From contig OY723273.1 of assembly GCA_963210315.1 (NCBI GenBank), forward strand, positions 248,001 to 312,000: a stretch of DNA of 64,000 bases, given 5' to 3'. The notes below the pieces were generated by a model, which was not told where the DNA came from, ran no database searches, and saw nothing but the letters and a program-made list of their open reading frames with translations. Positions 11,253 through 22,179 of the stretch are shown in pieces. Every line of letters starts with the position of its first letter. Within the stretch, counting starts at the first letter, position 1. The translations under genes were made by a program, and so were the position numbers. The stretch is from Rhynchopus euleeides. Taxonomy: Eukaryota; Euglenozoa; Diplonemea; Diplonemida; Diplonemidae.

Positions 11253-11575
11253 GGTACAGATGTTCACTACCGTGGCCTCCGGCGGCTGGGGGCTCCGCCC
11301 CCCAGACCCCCCATGCAGACCAGCGGCGTGTGCTGGCTTGTCCTTATGCGACTGGGGTTCTTCGCTACCGTCAAGTTTTCGTCAAAGTTCGGCGATTTCC
11401 TCCTATACATACAGAGGAGGAAATGCACCAACACACTCGTCTGACTGCTTCTGCCCGCGCAGCACTGAGTTCCGACCTGATGTCGGAGCGATCCACACCG
11501 AGTTCAGCTCGGAAGTTCACTACCGTGGCCTCCGGCGGCTGGGGGGCTCCGCCCCCCAGACCCCCCTGTGGCTTG
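11253..11575 (+). repeat. Pair of CCGTGG dispersed repeats
   Basis: Cores at about 11268-11318 and 11519-11570, both plus. The sequences after them (CTTGTCCTTATGCGACTGGG) and the following TTTTCGTCAAAGTTCGGCGA are also shared, showing a duplicated unit of about 245 bp. Confidence 0.85.
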
Positions 11576-11837
11576 TGCTTGTCCTTATGCGACTGGGGGG
11601 TTCTTCGCGACCGCCAGGTTTTCGTCAAAGTTCGGCGATTTCCTCGGTTGCATACATAGGCTGTGACGGGCGCTGTGAAAACAAAATGACCCCACCACGA
11701 TCCGCACGGAGCTCAAAAATGCAAATAAAGGCGGAAAACCGGGGGGGAACGGGGAAAAAAGGAGAAGGAAAAAAATCCGGAGTAAATTTTCAGGATTTTG
11801 GCCGAAAAACCCCGGTGTAAGGATCATACATGGGCTG

Positions 11838-11956
11838 AAAGCGCCCTATCACTTCACAGCTACAACCGCTCTGATGAATTTCCTTTTGTTTGTTGCGTTG
11901 ACGCTTCTACACTGATCACACCCTGAGCCTGATGAAGGGTGGAGTTAGTGTACAGA
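11838..11956 (-). repeat. Second copy of the 119-bp YR-terminal-repeat-like fragment
   Basis: Direct repeat of 1706-1824 with near-perfect identity, starting at AAAGCGCCCTATCAC and ending at TGTACAGAGC. Different sequences flank it, so the unit moved or duplicated as a discrete segment. Confidence 0.7.
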
Positions 11957-12074
11957 GCACGTTTGGTTGCAGCTGTGGTGGGTCGCGTTTCCGCTCACGC
12001 GAGTGTGCTTAACAAAAAACTTTGTGTCTGCAAATCAGAAAGGGGAGAGAAGAACCAGCGGGTATTCGTCGATC

Positions 12075-12094
12075 GCGAGAACACCCCACACGCC
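12075..12094. repeat. Dispersed GCGAGAACACCCCACACGCC repeat, copy 2
   Basis: Lies about 570 bp downstream (minus sense) of the CAP-Gly gene stop codon. The preceding GAAGAACCAG is shared with the copies downstream of both cyclase genes. Confidence 0.6.
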
Positions 12095-12658
12095 TGCTGC
12101 GGGTGTGGTGTGTCCTGCATGATCTGCATAGCAAAGTTTCCTGCGTTGTTGGCACAACTCCAAAAAAAATCATCCGAGGCTTGCAGGCCCAGAGCGAGTA
12201 GAAAAGAGGCTTTGGCAAGGTTTGCGGGCAATACATACAGAGAGAGAGGGGGGGGGGAGAGAGCAATGATATACTCACCTGCATGCCACACTCCCAACGT
12301 GCAGGCGGCCCAAGAGGCCTGCATAAACACAGCAAATGAAAGGAAACCCGGCAAATCCTCTTGTTTCGGGCAAAAAAAACAACTTCGGCGATCCTTTCTC
12401 CAATAAATGGGAGAAAGCTGTTCAAAAGAAATACGCGAGTCTTCCCCAAGCCTTGACAAGGCGCCCTACTGTCTCTGCATCACCCAGAGCAGTGCCCCAC
12501 CGCCATGCTGCCGGGCAGTGGAAACTGCCTACCGGTTGGCACTCTTCGTTGCAACACGAACTACCCCCCATGCCATGCGGTCCCCCCTCCGCCTCACCTG
12601 CGGCTGGATACAGATGGGGCAGGGTGCGCCGGGATGTGAAAACACCCGACACACATCC
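12095..12658. other. 3' flank of the CAP-Gly gene, no gene recognised
   Basis: Contains a GAGAGAGG-rich patch (12238-12262) and overlapping ORFs on the minus strand (11995-12459) that I do not recognise. It may be 3' UTR of the minus-strand gene that ends at 12659. Confidence 0.4.
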
Positions 12659-13870
12659 TCACACGTGGCTGCTGACGCCGCCGCCACCGCCATCTGCTGG
12701 ACCTGCTCGCTGGAAAGGCAAATAGTGAGATCGATCGACAAACTTCTGCAGGGACGGCATCTGCTCCGGAGCGATGCGCGGCGCCGCACCCGCCCCGCCC
12801 GCCTCCGGCCCCAGCAAACCCGACGCCGCCCAACGCGGCCCGCAGGCAGCGCGCTGACACCCCCTCGGCGCTACCGCCCTTCCTGGCACCTGCGCTGGAC
12901 GCAAGGCCCCGAACACCACTTGGTCCTTTCCCTTCAGGGCTTCGGCACACCGCTGGTCCTTCTCGCGTCTGAGGTGGTCGCGCTTCTCGAGGTTTCGTTC
13001 TGTGGTTTCATCCCGCTTCTTGGCCGCCGCCTTGATGCACTGCACCTTCTCGAGCCTCCTCTCCCGTGCCCTCCGGGCACGCTCTTCAGACTTTGCAATC
13101 CAATCCGCTTCACTCGGCCCACTCACCTGCGGCAGGCTCCGAGGCACCGACGGCGACAGCGGCATGAGCAGCGGCGAGCGCAGCACCCCCCCCTGCGACA
13201 GCGCGCTGTCGGAGGGGCTCGGGTCGGGCGACCCGCTTGCGGGGAGCAGCGCCGGGACCAGCACCGCCTGCACCTGCCGCCGCGGCACGAAAACCCCGTG
13301 CCCCGCAGGGCAGTCGAACAGCGACACCGGGTTGGGCGCCGCCGCGCCCTGGCTGGGGCACTCGCCGGGGTTGGGGTAGGTGCCGTTGGTGTTGCCGATG
13401 GGCTCCGGCAGCACCACGCCAACGTAGGTGCGTTTTTTCCCGGGGAGCTTGCCCACCCAGGCCACGACGCCCCGCCCGTAGGCCTCGGTGTCGACGACGT
13501 GGCCCTGCCGCAGAGGGGTCGGCCCGACAGAGGTCTGCATCTGCGTGTGCCGCTGCGCCATCGCCCTCTCCGCCCGGAAGCGGAGGACGTCCTGGAGGTA
13601 GTTCGTGTGCCCCAGCCTGGCCCTGTCGTAGAGCCTGTGGCGCAGCACGGAGGAGGGGCGCATCCCACCCGGCGCGACGGACCACGTGGTGCTGTGGCAC
13701 TGCGAGGGTGTCGGGTTTGCCGTGTCCCCCGTGGTGCCGAGGTAGCCGCAGTGCTGTCGGGGGGGAGGGGCTGGCGCCAGCACGGCCCGGTGCGGCAACG
13801 CATGCACCGCATTGCCAGTCGCATCCGTGAGCTCCTGCAGTGCCACGGGTTGCGCCTCCCCTGCACACAT
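12659..13870 (-). CDS. CAP-Gly domain protein, 403 aa
   Basis: An uninterrupted GC-rich frame from an ATG at 13870 to TGA at 12659. Residues about 123-200 resemble a CAP-Gly domain, the module that binds the EEY/F tails of tubulin and EB proteins. The landmarks are GRGVVAWVG, then YVGVVLPEPIGNTNG, and finally FDCPAGHGVFVPRRQV. The signature GKNDG motif is changed to GNTNG (about 159-163), so ligand binding may be altered. Residues about 255-320 are highly charged (ERARRARERRLEK...), likely helical or coiled coil; the C-terminus is Ala/Gly-rich. It lies 413 bp downstream of DNALI1 on the same strand, which fits a cytoskeletal or flagellar role. The C-terminal half is unrecognised and an unseen 3' exon cannot be excluded. 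Confidence 0.75.
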   Translation of the reverse strand: MCAGEAQPVALQELTDATGNAVHALPHRAVLAPAPPPRQHCGYLGTTGDTANPTPSQCHSTTWSVAPGGMRPSSVLRHRLYDRARLGHTNYLQDVLRFRAERAMAQRHTQMQTSVGPTPLRQGHVVDTEAYGRGVVAWVGKLPGKKRTYVGVVLPEPIGNTNGTYPNPGECPSQGAAAPNPVSLFDCPAGHGVFVPRRQVQAVLVPALLPASGSPDPSPSDSALSQGGVLRSPLLMPLSPSVPRSLPQVSGPSEADWIAKSEERARRARERRLEKVQCIKAAAKKRDETTERNLEKRDHLRREKDQRCAEALKGKDQVVFGALRPAQVPGRAVAPRGCQRAACGPRWAASGLLGPEAGGAGAAPRIAPEQMPSLQKFVDRSHYLPFQRAGPADGGGGGVSSHV

Positions 13871-14283
13871 GGCTCGGCAGGTTGGGGGAGTGGGGAGAGG
13901 GGTTATGTCTCCTTGTGGGTGTGGGGCGTGGGGAGTCTGCTCGAGTGCGTGAAGTTCACAAACAAAAAGAGAGAGGAGGTGTGTGTGTGTGTGTGTGCGG
14001 CAGTGGTGGTGACTTCATCAAGGGCAGGCTGTACTCAGTGATGTTTCACATAAAGACGCATGAAGACCTATCGGAGAAGGGTGTTGGGAAGGGGGGGTGA
14101 CATGGCGTCTGCGGCGCACCACATGGGCGCACCCGTTGCTTGACATAACTGCATCATCTGCACTCCGCCCTGCCCCGTATTCAGTGTAAGTGGAAACTAA
14201 ACCAACAAGGCCTGGCACCTCTTCACCCCACCCCCCCCCCCCCTTCCTCTTAAAGTTAACCCCAACCCACCCAACACCCAATC
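13871..14283. other. Intergenic spacer between DNALI1 and the CAP-Gly gene
   Basis: 413 bp containing a short (GT)n array at about 13979-14000 and a C tract at 14227-14245. As both genes read on minus, it holds the DNALI1 3' end and the CAP-Gly 5' region. No promoter motif is identifiable. Confidence 0.5.
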
Positions 14284-15012
14284 TCACGCCTTTGCCTGAG
14301 AACTCAGGAACGTCTGCAGCTGCGCAGTGAGCTGGTGATTCGCCTTCCTGAGGAAGGACACATCCTCCTCGTGCTTCTTAGCCGCCTCCCTCCGGTGCTC
14401 CGTCTCCTGCTGGTGAATGCCGTCGCACTTTGCGCGGAGCTCGTTGTTCTGGCGCTCGAGGTCGTCGGCTTTGCGCTCCAACAGCCGTATCTTGGCCTGC
14501 ATAGAAGACTTCCCCTGTTCGGCTTGCAACGCCTTGCGCATGCCGAACGCGATGGACGACTCATAAAGAGTTTGATACGCACTGATTGTCATGCGCGCCT
14601 CATCTCGCACCCGCAACAGCAGCAGACCCCGCTCCGCACACGACACGGTGACCTGGCGGATGATCTCATCGAAGCACTGCGAGTAGAGCTGCTCCCTGAT
14701 GGGGCAGATGCCCGTCTCCCGCGCCTGCCTGCTCTGCAGCTGCGAGTCCAGCTGCTCCTGGAGGTTGATCACGTCCAGCCGTGTGGCGGGTGTGCTGCTC
14801 GCGTACTGCACCCACACCTGGTTGCCGTCCTCCCACTCCCGCGGCGGGAGGATCGTGTTGAGGATGTCCTCCGCCTGTGTGGCGGTGCGCTCCACCGGGG
14901 GCAGGCGCCCGCGGACCACTGCGCCCTTCTTCTTCGTCTCGCGGATCTCGGCAAGCAGCACGGGGTTGTCATATTTCACCAGCGAAGGGCCTGGCCCGGT
15001 TATGTGCGGCAT
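14284..15012 (-). CDS. DNALI1: Axonemal dynein light intermediate chain (inner-arm p28/DNALI1), 242 aa
   Basis: Complete intronless frame, ATG at 15012, TGA at 14284. It aligns by eye with the whole DNALI1/p28 family: SLVKYDNPVL near the N-terminus, QAEDILNTILPPREW (about 46-60), SSTPATRLDVINLQEQLD (about 72-89), RQARETGICPIREQLYSQCF (about 95-114), CAERGLLLLRVRDE and SAYQTLYESSIAFGMRKALQ. A coiled-coil C-terminus follows (about 160-235). The length is close to that of known members. The protein is an accessory chain of single-headed inner dynein arms of motile cilia, so the organism builds flagella. A TTTTTTATAAC stretch about 110 bp upstream (15121-15135, minus sense) is a weak TATA-like candidate. 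Confidence 0.97.
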   Translation of the reverse strand: MPHITGPGPSLVKYDNPVLLAEIRETKKKGAVVRGRLPPVERTATQAEDILNTILPPREWEDGNQVWVQYASSTPATRLDVINLQEQLDSQLQSRQARETGICPIREQLYSQCFDEIIRQVTVSCAERGLLLLRVRDEARMTISAYQTLYESSIAFGMRKALQAEQGKSSMQAKIRLLERKADDLERQNNELRAKCDGIHQQETEHRREAAKKHEEDVSFLRKANHQLTAQLQTFLSSQAKA

Positions 15013-17114
15013 TGCTAGGACCCGGTTCGGTGTAAACCCGGATTGGCTGCCTGGAGAAGAGGCGGTTGTGGGGGGTGGCCCTCAACAGGTGGCACAAAAA
15101 GATGAGGTGTGGATTTGGGCGTTATAAAAAACGTGGCACACTTTTGACACGGCGAAGAGTGTTCACTCGCAATGGTGGGGGGGCGGGGAGGGGAAAGGGG
15201 GAACCGCACACCCTCGTTCCGAAGAGGTGTTGCTCCGTGTCTTCAAGAAGACCAGGCCATGTGGCAGCAGGGGGCGACGCACTCATCGCCAGTTGCAGCG
15301 GAGGGGTGAGGGAGGGGGTGAGTGCGTGACGTCACTCTCTGAAGCCAGGGAAGGTGGCATATTTCGACAGAGGAACAGGCAGGACCCGCATGGGGTGGTG
15401 GCCGGCAGTGGCACCAAATTGCGCGTCGCTAGATGGGGGGGGGGGGGGGTCGGCAGGGCATTAGAATGATCTTGGATTTTTCAAAACCCGAATCACGTTC
15501 GTTCTATATATAATATATAGGATTGGAGAAACGCCCTGTCCAGCAGCTGCCAAATCCAGATCTGAACTGTTTGTTGAGCGTACAATCTTCAAGACTGTGT
15601 CGAGGCCCTGTGAAGCGGTATTTAGGTTCCTAAAGCTTCCTTCCGACAGACCCATTCATTCACTCACTTCGCTTCGTCGCTCGCGACCCATCGATTTTTT
15701 TGCTGGTGGCTTTGTTGCTGCCAGCAATCAGACTTGGCCTGACCTGCCCCGCCAGGGCTCCGACCGCGTCTCCTGAATTGTGACGACATAAAGCACGCCG
15801 CACGCACGTTGCCACCCCACCCCACGTCACCACCCACCCACCTCCAGAAAATAGAACCGGACCAGAACATCAGCGACAACAGAGTTGGTTAACTACAAGA
15901 GGGCAAGACGGGACACCACGGCTCCCGAACAAGTCGAGCAACGGGGGAAGGCCGCACCCGGAAACAGGAGAAAGAGCGTGTTGTGTATGTGTGTAGGTGT
16001 GTAGGTGTGGACAGGAAAGGTCGCTTCAGAGTTCGCTCGGTGACCTACACCAAACCCAAGCTTAAGTAAAGTGTGTGTGTGTGAGGAAGCGAGAAGGGTG
16101 CCAAATGCGGGTGTGAACATTCTTCCAATCATACAAGAGAGATGGTCATCATGGTCCCGCAAACCTGCAAGCCCGAAGGAAACGCGCCTGGGCCTGGTCC
16201 ATTTTCTTTTTGAACAATGTTTTGAACGAGTTTCGAGCCGTGCTCACAGCAGCCCCTGTGAAAGGGACCACCGTCTCCTATATCCAGACCGCCTGGCGGC
16301 CACTGCATCGGTGGGCACAAACAGCCAAGCAAAGCCGCCAGGAGGGAGAGGGGCCTGCCTCTTCGTTCGGACCTCATTCGGGAGCATGCAGTCACCACTG
16401 GCCCCTGTGTCCCTGAAAGAAAACGTGAACCAATATTTTGACCTAAGGCGGCCTTCGTTTGAACTCGTCGGGGTCGTGCATCCAGAGCCCATCAGGCGAT
16501 TCCGCATCTTGGAAAAAAATGGAACGATTTGAACCACTGTTGGCTGTGCTCCAGCCCCGGTGAGAGGATCCGGCCAGCTTCGGGCGCCGGTGTGTAAGAA
16601 GATGATGTTCGCTCGCTTGCCAACGTATCAACAATCTCGAGAGGCGGTACATTTTTTAAATTCCTGTTGGAGCAGTGTATGGATCGTTCGGCCATACTTT
16701 CACGGTTTCCAAGAAGCATGGCACCAGATTCCCATTGGAGCAGTGCAGCCACAGCTCAACAACAGAGCCAGGCTGCACTTGATTTTATTTTGGGCGGGCA
16801 GGTCGCTGGATTTCTGATTTCCGTTTGTAATCCAAAAAAATACCCCCACCCCCCACACCTCCCCACCCGCCACCCTTCACTACATGTGAGGGCTTTCGTG
16901 AACAGCCCAAAAGCCCCGTTGAGCAGACACAGCACACATGCGTGAAAGTTGTTTGTCGCAGTGCAGGATGCACCGAGCACACACCCGATGTTAATCCCCC
17001 ACCTCAAACACAGACACGCCGTTAATATGGCTTTCGGGCATCGTATGGCTACGAGGTTCGGTGAGGAGAAGGGCGCACCGAAAGAAATCTGGTACGACCT
17101 CCCCGAGCCCTGTT
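15013..17114. other. Upstream/intergenic region with unassigned ORFs
   Basis: Contains G tracts (15436-15450), a short minus frame at 15461-15655 of moderate complexity that I do not recognise, (GT)n near 16070-16083 and several overlapping ORFs of 60-150 codons. None shows a known domain. A multi-exon gene could be hidden here; I see no splice-supported model. Confidence 0.4.
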
Positions 17115-17290
17115 GTGCACGGTGGACTCCCACCCCCTGGAGCGGGGGTCTGGACCCCCGCGAGCGGGAGTCTGCCCTGCTATTTTTGGTGCCCAGACGA
17201 CCCCCGCGAGCGGGGGTCGGACCTCGCCAGACCCCCGATATTCCGATATCCCAAAAAGGTGCACCCTGACGTGTGGGAGTCCACCGTGTG
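17115..17290. mobile_element. ~175-bp MITE-like element ending in GGTGGACTCCCAC
   Basis: GGTGGACTCCCAC (17121-17133) is inverted as GTGGGAGTCCACC at about 17274-17286. Internal CCCCCGCGAGCGGG words recur in inverted pairs. The target-site duplication is unclear. The ends resemble the GGTGGACTCC word near 56391. Confidence 0.6.
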
Positions 17291-18046
17291 AGCATGCACC
17301 AAGCCACACCCCCACACACCCACCCCCCTGTAGAACTACAAAAATAGCGACCCTGGCCACACCACTCCACACATTGCAGCTCCTCTGCTGCAAGTTGTGT
17401 GGCACAGGGTGCTGGGCTGCCGGGGCGGGGTGGGGGTGGGGGGGGGGTATTGAAATAGAAGGAAGCACACGGGGGATCTCCCTTCAGTTATGCAGGGGAT
17501 GGGGTTGCCCGGAGGCGGGGTGTGCGGTGTGCAGCCACTATGTGGAGAAGATGTGTGCTGCGCCGGACGGCTTTCCCACACGAAGCCTGCGTGTGGCGCA
17601 CTTGGGTGTTTGTGTATTTTTTTTGTTGGGACGAACACAAGAGGGGAAGGGTGGGAGGGGGGGGGGGGTGGGAAAAACACATGCCGACAGCAGAGGTGGT
17701 GCCGTCCGGCTTCCTGCAACACCCACTCCGGTGCGCTGAAATAACAGCACCCCTGCCAAGGGTTTGAGGGGGGGGGGGGGTCCTTTTTTGTGTGCTGACT
17801 CCTTCCCTGTGTAGGGGGAGGGGGTGGGTACATGAGTGGCTGAGCACATGCGCTGCCAACAGTCTTCTTTGCTAGAGACGAGGGGCCTGGTTGGCGACCA
17901 TCCCAAAGACACAACAGGAACAGGGTGTTCGTGGTCTGTTCTGGGGCTGCGCTCAGGATTGTTCGGTACAGTCTGTGATTCTTGGGCTGAAAAGCGTAGC
18001 AACCGTGATGTATTAGTTCCTTTCTTGATGCGTTGGCACTTCCCAG
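17291..18046. other. Unassigned stretch before block D
   Basis: Includes G tracts near 17436-17450, 17657-17670 and 17768-17781. ORFs are present but not recognisable. It ends at the duplication breakpoint AGCC|CTGATG. Confidence 0.45.
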
Positions 18047-18299
18047 AGCCCTGATGCCGTGATGTCTTGAACGTGCCAAACGACCGTCCAAAACCGCAGG
18101 TCATGTGACGGCTGGCATGGCAAGACGAGTCAGCACCCATGACATCAGAATCCGGCTGTCAAAGCGACTGCAACCTGACATGTCACAGTTTCTGGCTCCC
18201 GGACACAGAGTTCCTAACCAAAATCCACAGGAGCGGTTCTGCACTCCTTGCTATGGCCTTGTCACAAACAAGCCATGTCGCTTCTCTCAGACCCCCCCC

Positions 18300-18330
18300 C
18301 CTTTCGTCCCCCCCGCCCCCCCCCCCCCGT
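18300..18330. repeat. Poly-C tract of variable length
   Basis: C-rich tract after TTTCGTCCCCCC. In copy 2 the equivalent tract (about 37128-37149) is several bases longer, evidence of slippage since the duplication. Confidence 0.8.
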
Positions 18331-18431
18331 GAATGCTGCTGCAATGTTGTTATTTCAACAACCGGCAGGACACCCAGAGTAGCACATAGAAGACGAACCC
18401 ACCTCACATACACCCCACCGCATCCTGGGAG

Positions 18432-19154
18432 TCAGTCCAATAGCTCACCGTCGGCACTTGCAAGCATGAGCGGCAGGGCCATTGCCGCCTTCGAGGTGTT
18501 CGAGGATTTTGACGCCTTTCGTTCTTTCCGCCATTTATCTGGAACGGCGTCTGCCCGTGGCGCTTGCACTGCAAGGGGAAGCTGTGGCTGCGGCACGCTC
18601 GTCAGCGAGGAGATGGGTGGTGTCGGCGACGGCCGCTTCCACTTTTCCCGCGGGATGACGAAGGAGAAGCAGGCCGAGAGGAGGTCTAGGTGGCAGGGGC
18701 CGAATCGGCGCATCCAGGACAGCCCCAGCACGAGGCACTCACGCGCGGTGCAGGCCCACTCGAGGGAGAGAAGGAAGTTGATCGCATCCGCTGATCGCGT
18801 CACCTGTGCCATCGAGCCTGGCCGTCTATCCCGCACGAGCTCTATTGCTTCTGAAACCAGCTTCCTTTCCTCAACAACCAGGAATGCAGCGAGAACACTC
18901 CCAGCGCTCGCAAGGCTCGGCGCACTGACAACCGCGCTCTTCCCCTGGTTGTTGACATCCGAGATGAACTCGACACACCGCGCCACATCCTCCTGGCTCT
19001 GCCAGCCCGACTCCGTCACCACCTCCAGCGTGCGCAGCCCTTCGTATTGGTCCTTCACGGGGAGGCCCTCCTTCTCGGGGGCCATGTGCCGCCTCCCAAG
19101 AAGCACCACGCCGCCCACCCCCTTGCTCTGCAGGGACCGCACTGAGGGGGACAC
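18432..19154 (-). CDS. DUSP23-like pseudophosphatase, copy 1 (5' end uncertain)
   Basis: From about 19130 to 18750 the frame aligns with the DUSP23-type atypical dual-specificity phosphatase fold: LQSKGVGGVVLL, then EDVARCVEFISDVNNQGKSA, GSVLAAFLVVEERKLVSEAI, and RDRRPGSMAQ with INFLLSLE. In active enzymes the loop between NNQGK and VLAAFLV is HCxxGxxR; here it reads SAPSLASAGSV, so the catalytic Cys, the general His and the phosphate-binding Arg are all missing. The frame stays open to 19328, but that part is (GT)n and repeat sequence, so about 55 N-terminal residues expected for the family are absent or on an upstream exon. A possible acceptor, CTTGCTGTGCAG, lies near 19190 (minus sense). 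The C-terminal ~100 residues are unrecognised. Confidence 0.65.
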   Translation of the reverse strand: MSPSVRSLQSKGVGGVVLLGRRHMAPEKEGLPVKDQYEGLRTLEVVTESGWQSQEDVARCVEFISDVNNQGKSAVVSAPSLASAGSVLAAFLVVEERKLVSEAIELVRDRRPGSMAQVTRSADAINFLLSLEWACTARECLVLGLSWMRRFGPCHLDLLSACFSFVIPREKWKRPSPTPPISSLTSVPQPQLPLAVQAPRADAVPDKWRKERKASKSSNTSKAAMALPLMLASADGELLD

Positions 19155-19292
19155 ATGCCCAGGGGTTGAGGGGTCCAGCTCTGCACAGCAAGCGAGACGG
19201 TCTGCGGTGGTGGTGTGGCGGTGAAGCGCGCATTGCGAGACAAGAGAGAGAGGAGGGGTGTGGTGTGTGTGTGTGTGTGTGTGGTTATAAAG

Positions 19293-19337
19293 TTTTAAGG
19301 CGGTGTCGCCCTGCACGGGCAGTAGCACCTCCCCTTC
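19293..19337 (+). ncRNA. Two-stem motif with GCCC-TGCAC-GGGC hairpin (unit 1)
   Basis: The outer GGTG/CACC stem encloses GCCC-TGCAC-GGGC. The identical motif recurs in units 2 and 3 (about 20090-20134, 20889-20933) and at 30166-30203 and 43086-43123. A paralogous version with compensatory changes lies at 30084-30123 and 43004-43043. Transcription is not shown. Confidence 0.4.
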
Positions 19338-19370
19338 AGTATCGCACTCCCGAAGGATTCCCCAACACGA

Positions 19371-19482
19371 CGTGACACCGGTTTCGACGCGTACTCTTCG
19401 TACCCCTCCCCCCGGCCGCGTCTCTTCAGCGAAGAACCGGGGATAATCGGACCAGGGCTAGCTAAACCCTGGTGGTGTCACG
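19371..19482 (+). ncRNA. Candidate structured RNA, unit 1
   Basis: CGTGACACC (19371-19379) pairs with GGTGTCACG (19474-19482). Inside are GACGCG/CGCGTC (19386-19391 with 19417-19422), TCTTC/GAAGA (19423-19427 with 19131-equivalent 19431-19435), and ACCAGGG/CCCTGGT (19451-19457 with 19467-19473) stacked directly on the closing stem. CCCCGG (19410-19415) could pair with CCGGGG (19437-19442), forming a pseudoknot. It could instead be a small foldback DNA element; no target duplication is seen. Confidence 0.35.
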
Positions 19483-20167
19483 GGTGGGGTTGGAGAGGGA
19501 GAAAAGGAAGAAATGAAGTTGCGAAAAAGTCAAACACTGACACGTGAAATCAATAAAAAAGCGGTATATATCGCCCCCTTGCTGCGACAAAGACACTAAA
19601 TAGTCAGGCCGCTCCAAGAGTCTTGAGGGCTTGAAGGAAGAAACAGGTTGCTGATGAGTCTCAGGAGCAGGCACCTTTTGTCCGCCCACATGACCTTCGC
19701 CCGAAGGCGAACCTCGTCCAGCTTGGCTCGATCGCCACAGAGAAGGGGATCATTCTCCGCTGTGGTGAACATCTTAAAAACCGAGGGTGCAGAGGTGGGG
19801 CAGCCCACTGGTGCGACAGCAGACCGCCCCCGGATAGCTATAACTAGTGCATAGGAAGAATACGACGGCACACGCAACAGATGCCGAAGGCACAACGGCG
19901 GGTCACTTTTAACCACCAGAGGAGTGGCACTCCCGAGGGGTGGGGTAGGGGGGAAGTCACAACACTTTCGAAGGAAGAAAAGGGGCAAATGGGATGTTTT
20001 GTGCAAGGTAGAAAGGAAGTCACAACATGAGGCAGGGGGGATTGCTCATCAGGCCTGGGGGAATAGAGGGTTTGTGTGTGGTTACAAAGTTTTAAGGCGG
20101 TGTCGCCCTGCACGGGCAGTAGCACCTCCCCTTCAGTATCGCACTCCCGAAGGATTCCCCAACACGA

Positions 20168-20279
20168 CGTGACACCGGTTTCGACGCGTACTCTTCGTAC
20201 CCCTCCCCCCGGCCGCGTCTCTTCAGCGAAGAACCGGGGATAATCGGACCAGGGCTAGCTAAACCCTGGTGGTGTCACG
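20168..20279 (+). ncRNA. Candidate structured RNA, unit 2
   Basis: Identical to 19371-19482, so it adds no covariation support but preserves every proposed pairing. Confidence 0.33.
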
Positions 20280-20966
20280 GGTGGGGTTGGAGAGGGAGAA
20301 AAGGAAGAAATGAAGTTGCGAAAAAGTCAAACACTGACACGTGAAATCAATAAAAAGGGTGGTATATATCGCCCCCTTGCTGCGACGAAGACACTAAATA
20401 GTCAGGCCGCTTCAAGAGTCTTGAGGGCTTGAAGGAAGAAACAGGTTGCTGATGAGTCTCAGGAGCAGGCACCTTTTGTCCGCCCACATGACCTTCGCCC
20501 GAAGGCGAACCTCGTCCAGCTTGGCTCGATCGCCACAGAGAAGGGGATCATTCTCCGCTGTGGTGAACATCTTAAAAACCGAGGGTGCAGAGGTGGGGCA
20601 GCCCACTGGTGCGACAGCAGGCCGCCCCCGGATAGCTATAACTAGTGCATAGGAAGCATACGACGGCACACGCAACAGATGCCGAAGGCACAACGGCGGG
20701 TCACTTTTAACCACCAGAGGAGTGGCACTCCCGAGGGGTGGGGAAGGGGGGGTAGTCACAACACTTTCGAAGGAAGTAAAGGGGCAAATGGGATGTTTTG
20801 TGCAAGGTAGAAAGGAAGTCACAACATGAGGCAGGGGGGATTGCTCATCAGGCCTGGGGGAATAGAGGGTTTGTGTGTGGTTATAAAGTTTTAAGGCGGT
20901 GTCGCCCTGCACGGGCAGTAGCACCTCCCCTTCAGTATCGCACTCCCGAAGGATTCCCCAACACGA

Positions 20967-21078
20967 CGTGACACCGGTTTCGACGCGTACTCTTCGTACC
21001 CCTCCCCCCGGCCGCGTCTCTTCAGCGAAGAACCGGGGATAATCGGACCAGGGCTAGCTAAACCCTGGTGGTGTCACG
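20967..21078 (+). ncRNA. Candidate structured RNA, unit 3
   Basis: Identical to the first two. Only the 5' half of this fold survives in the shortened copies at about 30241-30297 and 43155-43210. Confidence 0.33.
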
Positions 21079-21226
21079 GGTGGGGTTGGAGAGGGAGAAA
21101 AGGAAGAAATGAAGTTGCGAAAAAGTCAAACACTGACACGTGAAATCAATAAAAAAGCGGTATATATCGCCCCCTTGCTGCGACAAAGACACTAAATAGT
21201 CAGGCCGCTCCAAGAGTCTTGAGGGC

Positions 21227-22179
<953 letters not shown>

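Noticed and set aside
12407-14041. 544-codon plus-strand ORF
   Set aside because: Antisense to the CAP-Gly gene; Arg/Pro-rich translation without any recognisable family.
15013-15460. Relict spliced leader of dinoflagellate type upstream of DNALI1
   Set aside because: No match to a GGCTCAAG-ending leader was seen near the start codon; the intronless state alone does not show retroposition or lineage.
15461-15655. Small minus-strand ORF (64 codons) of normal complexity
   Set aside because: No recognisable family and half of it is AT-rich repeat-like sequence; not enough evidence to call a gene.
19451-19473. CTAAACCCT as a telomerase RNA template
   Set aside because: It complements a TTTAGGG-type telomere repeat by about 1.3 units, but it lies inside a perfect 7-bp stem, occurs in three tandem copies and is only nine bases long; chance is more likely.
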